Source: Pedobacter nototheniae (lineage in GTDB: Bacteria > Bacteroidota > Bacteroidia > Sphingobacteriales > Sphingobacteriaceae). Taken from it: a stretch of DNA of 64,000 nt. A program made the translations under genes and the position numbers. Location: the NCBI RefSeq assembly GCF_004335085.1, contig NZ_RQRS01000006.1, forward strand, positions 62,001 through 126,000, in the 5' to 3' direction. Of the stretch, positions 37,469-45,682 are shown in pieces. The notes below the pieces were generated by a model. The model was not told where the DNA came from, made no database searches, and worked only from the letters and a program-made list of their open reading frames with translations. The number at the start of each line of letters is the position of its first letter. Position 1 is the stretch's first letter.

Positions 37469-38731
37469 TTATTGTACTTTGGCGATAGATATCATAGCTT
37501 CTAGTTCGTTAATAAGTTCTTGATCTGATTCGTAGCCACTCGTCTTAAACCTTAATTTTCCTTCTCTGTCTATCACTACTTTGGTTGGGATGCTTGTAAC
37601 TTTATAGTCTGATGCAACAATGAAATTTTGCTTACTAGTTTTCATTGGCTCGTCCATAAGTACATTTAAAGGGAATTTATTAGTTGAAACGTATGTCTTT
37701 ACGCGTTTAGTGGGTAGGTGTCCAGTTTCGTTTGTCGCTATGAATAGGAAAATTACCTCAGGATGTCGTTTTTCTACTTCCTTCATAGCGGGCATAGCCG
37801 CAGCGCAGGGAGCGCACCATGTGGCCCAAAAATCGAGAACTATAACTTTACCCTTTAAACTGGCTAGAGAAATGCGTTTGCCATTTAAATTTAGTAGATT
37901 AAAATTAGGCGCTGGCGTATTAACAAACATATTCTTAGCGATTTCACTTCTATATTGTTGGACTATATTTAGTTGGATAGAATCTAAGAATAAGGTTACT
38001 TTCGCTTCAGTACCTAATTTTTTAATCGCCAAGCTTTTGAATAAAACATTCATTTTTATCGTTGCCTTGCCTATGCTGATGGCATTAAGCAATAACTTAT
38101 AAGCTTTGTCCGTTTGTCCATTGGCAGCCAATAAAACGCAGTATAGTTCTGTACTGGATTCCATCATGCCTGTCTCGCCCTGGATGGCTTTTTCTTCATA
38201 AAATAGGGCTTTCTTGTCTTCGCCGTTGATGTGTAGCACTTCGGCATAGCTTTCATAGTAGGGGTAGGCTGCCATTTTCATAAACCTGTTCCAATCTTCT
38301 AGTGGAAAGTGTTTTGGCCTTGCTAATGGATCGTTTTTATAAGAATCATAAAGATCTATCGTTTTCTTTGCAATTGTTTGCGCATAATCAAAAACTTTCA
38401 TTTTAACTAAATCGTACACCGCCATATTAAGGAAGGAGGTTTGGTTGAACTTGTTTTTGATTGTATTGATATGGACTTCAAATCGGGCATAAAAACCTGC
38501 TTTGAGAAAAGATAGAGCCACGTTTCCCTTGAGCATATCGATTTCATCAGCATTACGAAGGTTGTCTAATTTAAACTCTCTAATGATCTTGTGCATTGCA
38601 GTTACATTCTTCTGAGGGTTTTTTTCTATGTCCATGGCCTGGATGCGCTTATTCAAGGTAGCAACATGTTGTGCGTTTGTCTGTATTCCGATGCAAATTA
38701 ATAGGCTGATTATTAATGTTTTATTTTTCAT
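37469..38731 (-). CDS. TlpA-like secreted thioredoxin-fold protein with helical N-terminal domain
   Basis: Periplasmic thiol-disulfide oxidoreductase of the TlpA/ResA kind. I choose ATG 38731 because it directly opens a signal peptide (MKNKTLIISLLICIGIQTNA); a longer frame adds 11 residues before it. Residues about 25-270 are helical and TPR-like. The C-terminal domain has PAPNFNLLNLNGKRISLASL and the active site WCAPC with cysteines 306 and 309, then TSIPTKVVIDREGKL with the cis-proline. First gene of the operon with LytS/LytTR genes. Its electron donor and substrate are unknown. Confidence 0.88.
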   Translation of the reverse strand: MKNKTLIISLLICIGIQTNAQHVATLNKRIQAMDIEKNPQKNVTAMHKIIREFKLDNLRNADEIDMLKGNVALSFLKAGFYARFEVHINTIKNKFNQTSFLNMAVYDLVKMKVFDYAQTIAKKTIDLYDSYKNDPLARPKHFPLEDWNRFMKMAAYPYYESYAEVLHINGEDKKALFYEEKAIQGETGMMESSTELYCVLLAANGQTDKAYKLLLNAISIGKATIKMNVLFKSLAIKKLGTEAKVTLFLDSIQLNIVQQYRSEIAKNMFVNTPAPNFNLLNLNGKRISLASLKGKVIVLDFWATWCAPCAAAMPAMKEVEKRHPEVIFLFIATNETGHLPTKRVKTYVSTNKFPLNVLMDEPMKTSKQNFIVASDYKVTSIPTKVVIDREGKLRFKTSGYESDQELINELEAMISIAKVQ

Positions 38732-39066
38732 AAATATGGTGTTTGTTGAATTAACTAGTACCAAAATTATAAATACACGGACGTTAAAAGATATGGTATT
38801 GTGAGGATGGATGCTATGGGTGTGAATTTGGTTAGACGTTTTTAGAATTCTAGGTGATGGATATACTTGATCTAAAAACTGGTGTTACCCATAATTAATT
38901 TATTCTTTCAAAATTTTTGAAAACTGCCTAATTAAAGCAATTGAGTCACAAAATGGTTCGAATTATGCAAGCCAACTGACTCGTAACAGGGCAAAAGATT
39001 TTTAATAGTCTTTTGCCCTTTTTTATTACTGTGTAATTTATTGTTTATCAGAAAGATACGTTTTTT
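38732..39066. other. Intergenic region with repeat copy 2 and probable minus-strand promoter
   Basis: A 335-bp stretch upstream of the thioredoxin-like gene and downstream of the 39067 gene. Apart from the 60-bp repeat at 38978-39037 I see no coding frame. The minus-strand promoter of the TlpA/LytS/LytTR operon should lie here but was not resolved. Confidence 0.5.
38978..39037. repeat. 60-bp dispersed repeat, copy 2, with terminator-like hairpin
   Basis: Matches 28797-28856 at 56 of 60 positions, same orientation. Here the stem GGGCAAAAGA / TCTTTTGCCC is perfect (10 bp) and is followed by TTTTTT on the + strand. No + strand gene ends nearby, so terminator function is doubtful. Confidence 0.75.
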
Positions 39067-39663
39067 TTACCAGTTATTTATATTTTGAGATTTTTCAATA
39101 ATTTGTTTTAAAAGTGCATTAAAATGATTGTTCAATCCAGTAGCGGCTTCTTCTAAAAGAAGTTCTCCATTTGTGTCATAGATTGCTACTCTATCATTTT
39201 TGCCTTTTAAAAGATTCAACGTAGTCCAACCACTGCTAGACCAACCACTTGTAGGTCTGTAAGTTGCTTCATACCATCGTCTGCATTCAAAAGTAGGTCG
39301 GTTAATCCGAATTTTACCATCTTTAAAAAGAAAGGATAAGGTATAAGATAGATCATATTTATAGCTTGTTTTTCCAAAACCGCCTGCCTTATGCTTTACA
39401 GGCAAAGCTTTTTCTTCATAAGCTGTTATACTAATGCTTTCCCCGTCAACTACATTAAGCCCTTTTTGTGGGTTGCTATACATAGAGTTAATGGCATTCA
39501 ATACATTTTTATATAAATCCTTCTGTTTTATGTTTGGCACATTAACTACGGTAAAATCAGTATTATCAGTTGAAACAAAGCCCTTGTCCGTTAGTTTAAA
39601 ATATTGAGCAAAGCTCAATTGTGCAACAAGTAAAAGTATTGCGAGGTTTAGCGTTTTTTTCAT
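39067..39663 (-). CDS. Secreted protein of unknown function (DUF4468-like)
   Basis: A 198-residue exported protein. The signal peptide is MKKTLNLAILLLVAQLSFAQ. The mature part is mixed alpha/beta, with a GGFGKTSYKYDLSYTLSFLF strand pair and FKDGKIRI, resembling the general pattern of DUF4468 proteins, which I suggest only tentatively. There is no catalytic motif. It stands alone, with decayed sequence upstream and repeat copy 2 about 30 bp downstream. Confidence 0.6.
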   Translation of the reverse strand: MKKTLNLAILLLVAQLSFAQYFKLTDKGFVSTDNTDFTVVNVPNIKQKDLYKNVLNAINSMYSNPQKGLNVVDGESISITAYEEKALPVKHKAGGFGKTSYKYDLSYTLSFLFKDGKIRINRPTFECRRWYEATYRPTSGWSSSGWTTLNLLKGKNDRVAIYDTNGELLLEEAATGLNNHFNALLKQIIEKSQNINNW

Positions 39664-40229
39664 AGTTTTTATAGATTTTTTAATGTTAAATTTAATGGCA
39701 AATTGCGCAAGCTACTGCCAATATCCTTTAAGCGTTTAATGCTCTATTCATAAGTTTTCCTTTGGTCCCGCAACAAAAATATAAGAAATATTTTAGTCTC
39801 CTAAAGTAAAAGATAGATTTATGCATGATACAAGGGGACTGGAGAAGTGCCTTAAATCTCCAAATATCGCAGTAATGATGTGTAATCATTTTACCTTGCT
39901 CATTTTGTATGCTAATTTTGCCAACCGCTCTGCAAGCATATTTCTTGCCGGCAAGTTTTCTTGCTGCTTTGGGGTATTTCGTAAAGAACCTCTTTACATT
40001 AAAGATTTTAGAATACTTTTTAATTTCTTTACCCTCTGTAATTCCTGCAATATTTTTTGGACGATATCTTAACCATAAGATTGAAGACAAGTCTTTTTAT
40101 TAATATGTTTATTTTGGTTTAATAGTGATTAGTATATTTCTAATTGTGAATTCCTTGATAACATTATAGTAGTTTTAGATGCCAGAATTCGAGAAATATT
40201 CCCGTTAGCTAAGTTATTTCCTTCATAAA
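39664..40229. other. Gene-poor intergenic stretch with a TauE/SafE-like remnant
   Basis: Between the DUF4468-like gene and the FecI-type gene no intact gene is apparent. The minus-strand frame across 39728-40090 has a composition unlike its neighbours and is antisense to the remnant described separately at 39885-40169. Confidence 0.4.
39885..40169 (+). pseudogene. C-terminal remnant of a TauE/SafE-type membrane permease
   Basis: From about 39885 the + strand reads hydrophobic sequence (LPTALQAYFLPASFLAALGY, then AIFFGRYLNHKIEDK), a TAA at 40101-40103, and then in the same frame YVYFGLIVISIFLIVNSL before a TAG at 40167-40169. The order of helix, G-R-x-L-N-x-K-I loop and final helix is that of the end of TauE/SafE sulfite/anion exporters. 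The 5' part is absent and the in-frame stop separates the last helix. Confidence 0.45.
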
Positions 40230-40232
40230 TTG

Positions 40233-40261
40233 TTGACATTATATGAAATTTTATACCTTAG
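40233..40261 (+). promoter_or_regulatory. Possible promoter of the sigma factor gene
   Basis: TTG (40233-40235), 18-bp spacer and TACCTTAG (40254-40261), partly matching the -33/-7 pattern. It would give a very short leader before ATG 40278. Confidence 0.3.
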
Positions 40262-40277
40262 AAAAGAAATTCATATC

Positions 40278-40862
40278 ATGATTCCCTATAGTAAATTTCC
40301 GGATGAAGAACTGGCTTCCCTTTTAATGGAGGGGGACAAGGAGGCTTTTGCTGAAATTTACAGCCGCTACTGGAAGCTAATTTATGCACATGTTTATAAA
40401 ATGCTTAGGGATGAAGAAGACTCCAAGGATATTGTGCAGGAGGTTTTCGGGAATTTATGGATTAAGGCAGAATCCATTAAACACAATACCAACATTTCTG
40501 GTTTGCTGTATACTTCGGCAAGGAACCGGGTATTTGATCTGATCGAAAAAAATAAAGTACGTAGTGATTATATTGGAGAGATTGCAAGCTTTATTTCTGA
40601 CCCTTTAAACCATCAGGTGGATGCGATTGATGAAAAGCGAATTCTGGAAATTCTGGAAAGGGAAATTCAGAAACTGCCGCCAAAAATGCGGGAAATCTTC
40701 GAGTTAAGTAGAAAAGATAGCCTTTCGCATAAAGAAATTGCCTCAAAACTGAATATTTCAGAGCAAACGGTAAAAAAACAGGTTCAAAATGCCTTAAAAG
40801 TTATTAAACCAAAACTCAATGATATGGGAATTGGAATCGGAATTTTACTGCTTTTACGTTGA
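40278..40862 (+). CDS. FecI-like ECF RNA polymerase sigma factor
   Basis: ECF sigma factor that would direct transcription of the downstream SusC-led operon when released by FecR. Region 2 is at residues about 20-85 (DEEDSKDIVQEVFGNLWIKA) and region 4 at about 125-180 (LPPKMREIFELSRKDSLSHK, then EIASKLNISEQTVKKQVQNA). I choose ATG 40278 (MIPYSKFPDEELASLL), which fits the usual N-terminus; the frame could open 16 codons earlier at 40230. FecR follows 77 bp later. Regulation: probably controlled at protein level by FecR. Confidence 0.93.
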   Translation: MIPYSKFPDEELASLLMEGDKEAFAEIYSRYWKLIYAHVYKMLRDEEDSKDIVQEVFGNLWIKAESIKHNTNISGLLYTSARNRVFDLIEKNKVRSDYIGEIASFISDPLNHQVDAIDEKRILEILEREIQKLPPKMREIFELSRKDSLSHKEIASKLNISEQTVKKQVQNALKVIKPKLNDMGIGIGILLLLR

Positions 40863-40939
40863 TTTTTAAATTATTTCAAATTCTTCTACCCCCAACTTTG
40901 CGTTTACCCGTTTACCTGTAACTTAACCCTCAAAAAGAT

Positions 40940-42064
40940 ATGGATAAGCAACAGGCAAAAGAATTGGTTCAAAGATATAATCAGGGACTAGCATCTGCTG
41001 AAGAAAAAGCGAAGCTGGAAAACTGGTATATGCAAAAATCCGATAGCCTTTACCTTAAAGATGACGAAATAGATTTCGATAGCATTGATGAGGAACTAAG
41101 CCTGCGCACTTTTCAATATGCTGGCATTATCTCCAGGAAAGCTCCGGCAAAGCAATTTAAACTTTGGCGGCGCATTGCTGCGGCTGCAGCGATAATTTTA
41201 GTAGCCGGGGTAGCAATCTTTTATTATACAAATCAATCTCCTAACTATAACAATAGCCTGGCTGAATTACAAGCTCATGATATTGCTCCGGGTTCTAATA
41301 AAGCCGTATTAACCCTTGCCAATGGGCAACAAATTAGTTTAACAGATGCCCAAAATGGGAAACTGGCAAATGAAGCAAATACAGTCATTAAAAAAACTGC
41401 CGATGGCCAGCTGATTTATCTTGGTAATAATGAAACACAACGAGAACCAATTTACAATACCATTAGTACGCCGGTTGGAGGGCAATATACTTTAATCTTA
41501 TCCGAAGGGACAAAAGTAATCCTAAACGCAGCTTCTTCTCTAAAATATCCTGCCCAGTTTAAAGGTAAAGATAGGGTGGTGGAGTTAAGTGGTGAAGGCT
41601 ATTTTGAAGTGGCTCATGATAAATCAAAGCCGTTTAAAGTAATCAGCAGAAACCAAACGGTAGAGGTGTTGGGTACCCATTTCAATATCAATTCTTATTT
41701 GGACGAACCCAACATTAAAACCACCTTGTTAGAGGGAAGTGTAAATGTAAATGGTACCATCATTAAACCTAAGCAGCAAGCCATTTTCAATAATCGTAGC
41801 ATTCAGGTTATGGAAGTAGACCCAGAGGAAGTAGTGGCCTGGAAGAACGGACTTTTTAAATTTGACCATACCGATATCCGTACCCTGATGAGGCAGATTG
41901 CCCGCTGGTACGATGTAGAGGTAGTTTATGAAGGTACTGTTAAAGACGGCCAGTTTTACGGTAAAATTGAAAGAAGCTATACCCTTTCTGAAGTGCTCAA
42001 AGTACTGGAACTTGGCAACCTGCATTTTAGGGTAGAGGGCAGAAAAATTATTGTGCTGCGGTAA
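40940..42064 (+). CDS. FecR-type anti-sigma factor
   Basis: Inner-membrane anti-sigma factor relaying the signal from the outer-membrane receptor to FecI. The cytoplasmic N-terminus (1-75) contains YNQGLASAEEKAKLENWY, a membrane helix follows (78-97), and the periplasmic part has the FecR domain (ISTPVGGQYTLILSEGTKVI, LSGEGYFEVAHD, VEVLGTHFNINSY, WKNGLFKFDHTDIRTLMRQI). The C-terminal DUF4974-like domain (RSYTLSEVLKVLELGNLHF) contacts the receptor's STN domain in this family. Length 374 is usual. It lies between FecI and an STN-bearing SusC, the complete signalling triad. Confidence 0.95.
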   Translation: MDKQQAKELVQRYNQGLASAEEKAKLENWYMQKSDSLYLKDDEIDFDSIDEELSLRTFQYAGIISRKAPAKQFKLWRRIAAAAAIILVAGVAIFYYTNQSPNYNNSLAELQAHDIAPGSNKAVLTLANGQQISLTDAQNGKLANEANTVIKKTADGQLIYLGNNETQREPIYNTISTPVGGQYTLILSEGTKVILNAASSLKYPAQFKGKDRVVELSGEGYFEVAHDKSKPFKVISRNQTVEVLGTHFNINSYLDEPNIKTTLLEGSVNVNGTIIKPKQQAIFNNRSIQVMEVDPEEVVAWKNGLFKFDHTDIRTLMRQIARWYDVEVVYEGTVKDGQFYGKIERSYTLSEVLKVLELGNLHFRVEGRKIIVLR

Positions 42065-42127
42065 ATCTGTAGCTTTTTAATAAATAAAATCAACTAAATA
42101 ATAAACCACCTAAACCAAACAACCAAT

Positions 42128-42157
42128 ATGAAAAGATCTATACAACAAAGCGGCTAG
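42128..42157 (+). other. Nine-codon leader frame before the STN-type susC
   Basis: ATG-AAA-AGA.. encodes MKRSIQQSG then TAG, 150 bases before the SusC start and directly upstream of the long hairpin at 42169-42242. It could be a translated leader; its shortness makes chance possible. Confidence 0.2.
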
Positions 42158-42168
42158 GCTTAATTTAT

Positions 42169-42242
42169 AGGTTAACCAGGCAAAACAAAAGCCCGGAGAA
42201 GGCTTCGACACTTTTCCCCGGACTTTGCGTTTGGGTTAACCT
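42169..42242 (+). promoter_or_regulatory. Long imperfect hairpin in the susC leader
   Basis: Outer arms AGGTTAACC (42169-42177) and GGTTAACCT (42234-42242) enclose further complementary blocks: CAAAACAAAAG with CTTTGCGTTTG, and CCCGGAGAAGG with CTTTTCCCCGG, around the loop CTTCGACA. The whole 74-base stretch folds back on itself with a few mismatches. There is no T tract after it, so it is a leader structure or RNA-processing/stability element rather than a terminator. Confidence 0.6.
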
Positions 42243-42307
42243 GATCCGATCAATCGGAATAGTGAATAATTCTTGACAATTAATCCAAACCCAAACAATA
42301 CAAACGT

Positions 42308-45300
42308 ATGAATTTATCCTCATATGCAGAAACCGCCTGGCTGACGGGGCGGCTGATGCGTAAAACCATTTTGGTTATGAAACTGATTTTTTTCATCATC
42401 ACCGTCACCTGTGTGCAAGTGGCGGCTGTTGGATACTCCCAAACCGTAAATATCCAACAAAATAATGCTCCACTTACTACTGTTTTTTCCACTATAGAAA
42501 AGCAAACCGGATATAATTTCTTTTGGAAGGATGCTGATCTGAGTTCGATAAAGATTAATGTAAAACTTCAGAACGCTTCTTTGGAAACAGCCTTGAAAGA
42601 AATTTTTAAAGGACTATCCCTAACTTATTCCATCACCAAAAAATCTATTGTTATTCAGCAAAAGGAAACTTCTGTTTTAGATAAAATAGTGGATGTTTTT
42701 AAGGATACCGGTGTTCGCGGGTATGTATATGGTGCAGACGGACTGCAATTGCCCGGTGCAACTGTTTCGGTTAAAAATGGGAAGGCCCGTACCATAACAA
42801 ATGCACGAGGGGAGTTTAGTTTAAAAGATGTTCCCGATGATGCCATTTTGCAGGTATCTTTTATGGGGTATACCACCAAGGAAGTTGGAATAGGCAATCG
42901 CGTGCTTGAAATCAGATTGCAATTGAGTAATTCTAAGCTGGATGAAGTACAGGTGATGGCTTACGGTAAAACCAGTCGTCGCTTTTCTACAGGTAATATT
43001 GCCTCGGTAACCGCTGAAGAAATTGAAAAGCAGCCAGTTATGAACCCTCTGCTGGCCTTGGTTGGAAAAGTACCGGGAATGAATGTAACTCCATCTACTG
43101 GCTATGCAAATGGAACTATAAAAGTTGAAATTCGTGGACGTAGTACCATAAGTCCGAATTATCCTTCAGAACCTTTGTACGTTATTGATGGTGTACCACT
43201 TATTTACCTCAATGTTGGGGGCAATGCCAGTTATGAAAACGGATCTCCGGGGATTATCCAGAATGGAAGTTATACGGCCGGAAACGGTCAAAGTCCATTA
43301 TTTAACATTAATCCGCTGGATATTGAGAGCATTGATGTGCTAAAAGATGCCGATGCTACAGCGATTTATGGATCGAAGGGTGCCAATGGTGTAATCTTGA
43401 TTACGACTAAAAAAGGGAAGGCAGGACCAACGCAGATTAGTGCGGGTATTTCTCATGGAATTTCTCAGGTTACCCGTTACTGGGATATGTTGAATACTCA
43501 GGATTATGTGAAAATGAGAAAAGAAGCATTTAAAAATGACGGAATTCCATTAACACTCCAAAATGCCCCAGATATTATAGGATGGGATACAACAAGATAT
43601 ACCAATTGGCAAAAGGAATTATGGGGAGGTACTGGTCGGGTGACAAGAACCTACCTGTCTATTTCTGGCGGAGATGAAAATACACAATTTATAATTAGTC
43701 CCAGCTATACACGTTCAACATCCATTTTAACGGTTAGCGGAGCAGATCAGGTTGCTGGAACAGCAATCAACATTAATAATGCAGCCTTTAACAAGAGGCT
43801 AAAAACTGCGCTAACAGTTAATTATACCTATTCTAATAGTAACGTCAATTCTACACCTTCAGTTGCCACGCTTCCGCCAAATGCGCCTCCTATTTATGAT
43901 AGTAATGGAGAATTAAATTATAAAGAGTGGAACGATGTGGGACTTCAGAATAGTTATCCATTTGGAACGCTTAAAACTTTATCAACTTCAACGGCAACTA
44001 TAGTAATGACCAAGTTAAATCTTTCTTACGAAGTGTTTAACGGATTTCAAATTTCCAGCCTTTTTGGTTTTAATACCACCAGCCAGAAGAGCGAGGGCAG
44101 ATCGCCGATTTCAGCCCAAAACCCTATTGATAACCCAACTGGGGGATTAAATATCGGGACAAATAATAACCAAACCTGGAGCATTGAACCACAAATGAGT
44201 TATAATACCACCATAAGTAAGGGTGATTTTTCAGCTTTTCTGGGTACTGCCCTTAGCAAAACCACTACTTCTGGACAAAATACTTATGGATTGGGCTACA
44301 CGGATGATAATCTTTTAGGTTCCCTGCAACTTGCACCAACCGTTATGATTGTGGGTGATACTTATGGACAGCTTAAATACGCAGCATTGTTTGGTCGAAT
44401 TAACTATAACTGGGACAGAAAATATATCATTAATCTAAGCGGAAGAAGAGACGGATCTTCACGTTTTGGACCTGGGAAAAGATATGGAAATTTTGGATCT
44501 TTAGGGGTTGCATGGATTGCATCTGAAGAATCTTGGATTAAAAAGAATCTTCCTTCTTTTATTGATTTTGTGAAATTAAAAGGAAGCTACGGCCTTACTG
44601 GAAGTGATGGTGTAGGCGATTATCAATACATCAGCCAATGGTCTAACACCAATAATGGAACACCTTATTATACCTACGGCGGGGTTACGCCGCTGGTTAG
44701 TCTTCATGCTGTTAATCCAAATTTTCAGTGGCAAGTAAATAAAAAACTAGATTTATCCTTCGAAATAAATCTCTTTCAAAATCTTAATATCAATGTTGAT
44801 TATTACCGAAACAGGTGTGGTAACCAGCTAACCGACTATCCAACGCCATTATTTACCGGCTTCGGTGCGGTAACGGCCAACTGGTCGGCGGTGGTTCAAA
44901 ATAGTGGATGGGAATTTGAATTGAGTGCTATGCCATTCAAAACAAACAATTTCAGCTGGAACTTAAGTTTAAACACATCATTTAACAAAAATATTTTGTT
45001 GAGTTACCCAGACCTTGAATTTTCCAGTTACGCAACTCAGTATGTAGTTGGTAAATCTGTAAATGATGTTTATCTGCTTCACTATATTGGTCTTGATCCA
45101 ATGACTGGTCAATACGTTTTTGAAGACCACAACAAAGATGGGTCAATTAGTTCAAATTATTCAGGAAGACCAGGTTCTGGCTATGACGACCGTTACATTA
45201 CCATTAACAGGGATCCGAAGTTTACGGTAGGAATGAGCAATACATTTCGTTATAAAGACTTTTCCCTTTTGGTTAGTTTATTTTATAAAAATCAAATGGG

Positions 45301-45679
45301 GATAAGTGCATTTTATTCAGGTGTGCCTGCAGGGAATATGATAAATATACCAACTGAAGTTTTTAATAACCGTTGGCAACAGACCACGCAATCGGGTAAA
45401 TATGCAGCATTAACCAGCGTTACTGGTTTACCATCAAATTCAGTTATAACCAGTTCTGATTTGGCTTATACTGACGCCTCTTTTCTTAGGTTACAAACGG
45501 TAAGTTTATCATATATGTTTCCGAAGAAATTTCTTGATGGAAAACGCTTGGGCGTTTCTATTAATGCCCAAAATTTATGGGTATTAACTAAATACAAGGG
45601 AATTGATCCGGATACACAGAATTTCGGATCGCTGCCACAGGCTAAAACCATTGTTGCAAGCCTTTCACTGACTTTATAA
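42308..45679 (+). CDS. SusC/RagA-type TonB-dependent receptor with STN signalling domain
   Basis: Outer-membrane importer that also signals to FecR. In order: a long N-terminus with signal helix ending AVGYSQ (residue 45), STN domain (about 52-118; PLTTVFSTIEKQTGYNFFW), CarboxypepD_reg-like domain (about 136-208), TonB box LDEVQVMAYG (211-220), plug (VEIRGRSTISPNYPSEPLYV, IESIDVLKDADATAIYG), and a 22-strand barrel ending in TIVASLSLTL. Length 1123 is normal for STN-type SusC. It starts 4 bp before its SusD partner. The STN domain, plus the FecI/FecR genes upstream, shows that ligand binding induces the operon. Confidence 0.95.
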   Translation: MNLSSYAETAWLTGRLMRKTILVMKLIFFIITVTCVQVAAVGYSQTVNIQQNNAPLTTVFSTIEKQTGYNFFWKDADLSSIKINVKLQNASLETALKEIFKGLSLTYSITKKSIVIQQKETSVLDKIVDVFKDTGVRGYVYGADGLQLPGATVSVKNGKARTITNARGEFSLKDVPDDAILQVSFMGYTTKEVGIGNRVLEIRLQLSNSKLDEVQVMAYGKTSRRFSTGNIASVTAEEIEKQPVMNPLLALVGKVPGMNVTPSTGYANGTIKVEIRGRSTISPNYPSEPLYVIDGVPLIYLNVGGNASYENGSPGIIQNGSYTAGNGQSPLFNINPLDIESIDVLKDADATAIYGSKGANGVILITTKKGKAGPTQISAGISHGISQVTRYWDMLNTQDYVKMRKEAFKNDGIPLTLQNAPDIIGWDTTRYTNWQKELWGGTGRVTRTYLSISGGDENTQFIISPSYTRSTSILTVSGADQVAGTAININNAAFNKRLKTALTVNYTYSNSNVNSTPSVATLPPNAPPIYDSNGELNYKEWNDVGLQNSYPFGTLKTLSTSTATIVMTKLNLSYEVFNGFQISSLFGFNTTSQKSEGRSPISAQNPIDNPTGGLNIGTNNNQTWSIEPQMSYNTTISKGDFSAFLGTALSKTTTSGQNTYGLGYTDDNLLGSLQLAPTVMIVGDTYGQLKYAALFGRINYNWDRKYIINLSGRRDGSSRFGPGKRYGNFGSLGVAWIASEESWIKKNLPSFIDFVKLKGSYGLTGSDGVGDYQYISQWSNTNNGTPYYTYGGVTPLVSLHAVNPNFQWQVNKKLDLSFEINLFQNLNINVDYYRNRCGNQLTDYPTPLFTGFGAVTANWSAVVQNSGWEFELSAMPFKTNNFSWNLSLNTSFNKNILLSYPDLEFSSYATQYVVGKSVNDVYLLHYIGLDPMTGQYVFEDHNKDGSISSNYSGRPGSGYDDRYITINRDPKFTVGMSNTFRYKDFSLLVSLFYKNQMGISAFYSGVPAGNMINIPTEVFNNRWQQTTQSGKYAALTSVTGLPSNSVITSSDLAYTDASFLRLQTVSLSYMFPKKFLDGKRLGVSINAQNLWVLTKYKGIDPDTQNFGSLPQAKTIVASLSLTL

Positions 45680-45682
45680 ACC

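Noticed and set aside
38951..38999. T-loop-like GGTTCGAAT and CTCGTAA suggested a tRNA
   Set aside because: No acceptor stem, D-arm or consistent anticodon stem can be formed around these bases.
28797..39037. 60-bp repeats as attL/attR of an integrated element
   Set aside because: No integrase, tRNA target or transfer gene lies between the copies; only the repeat itself supports it.
39728..40090. Minus-strand 120-codon frame as a gene
   Set aside because: Its composition is not protein-like and it lies antisense to the TauE/SafE-like remnant.
42169..42242. Terminator separating FecR from susC
   Set aside because: There is no T tract after the stem and the downstream genes lack another clear promoter.
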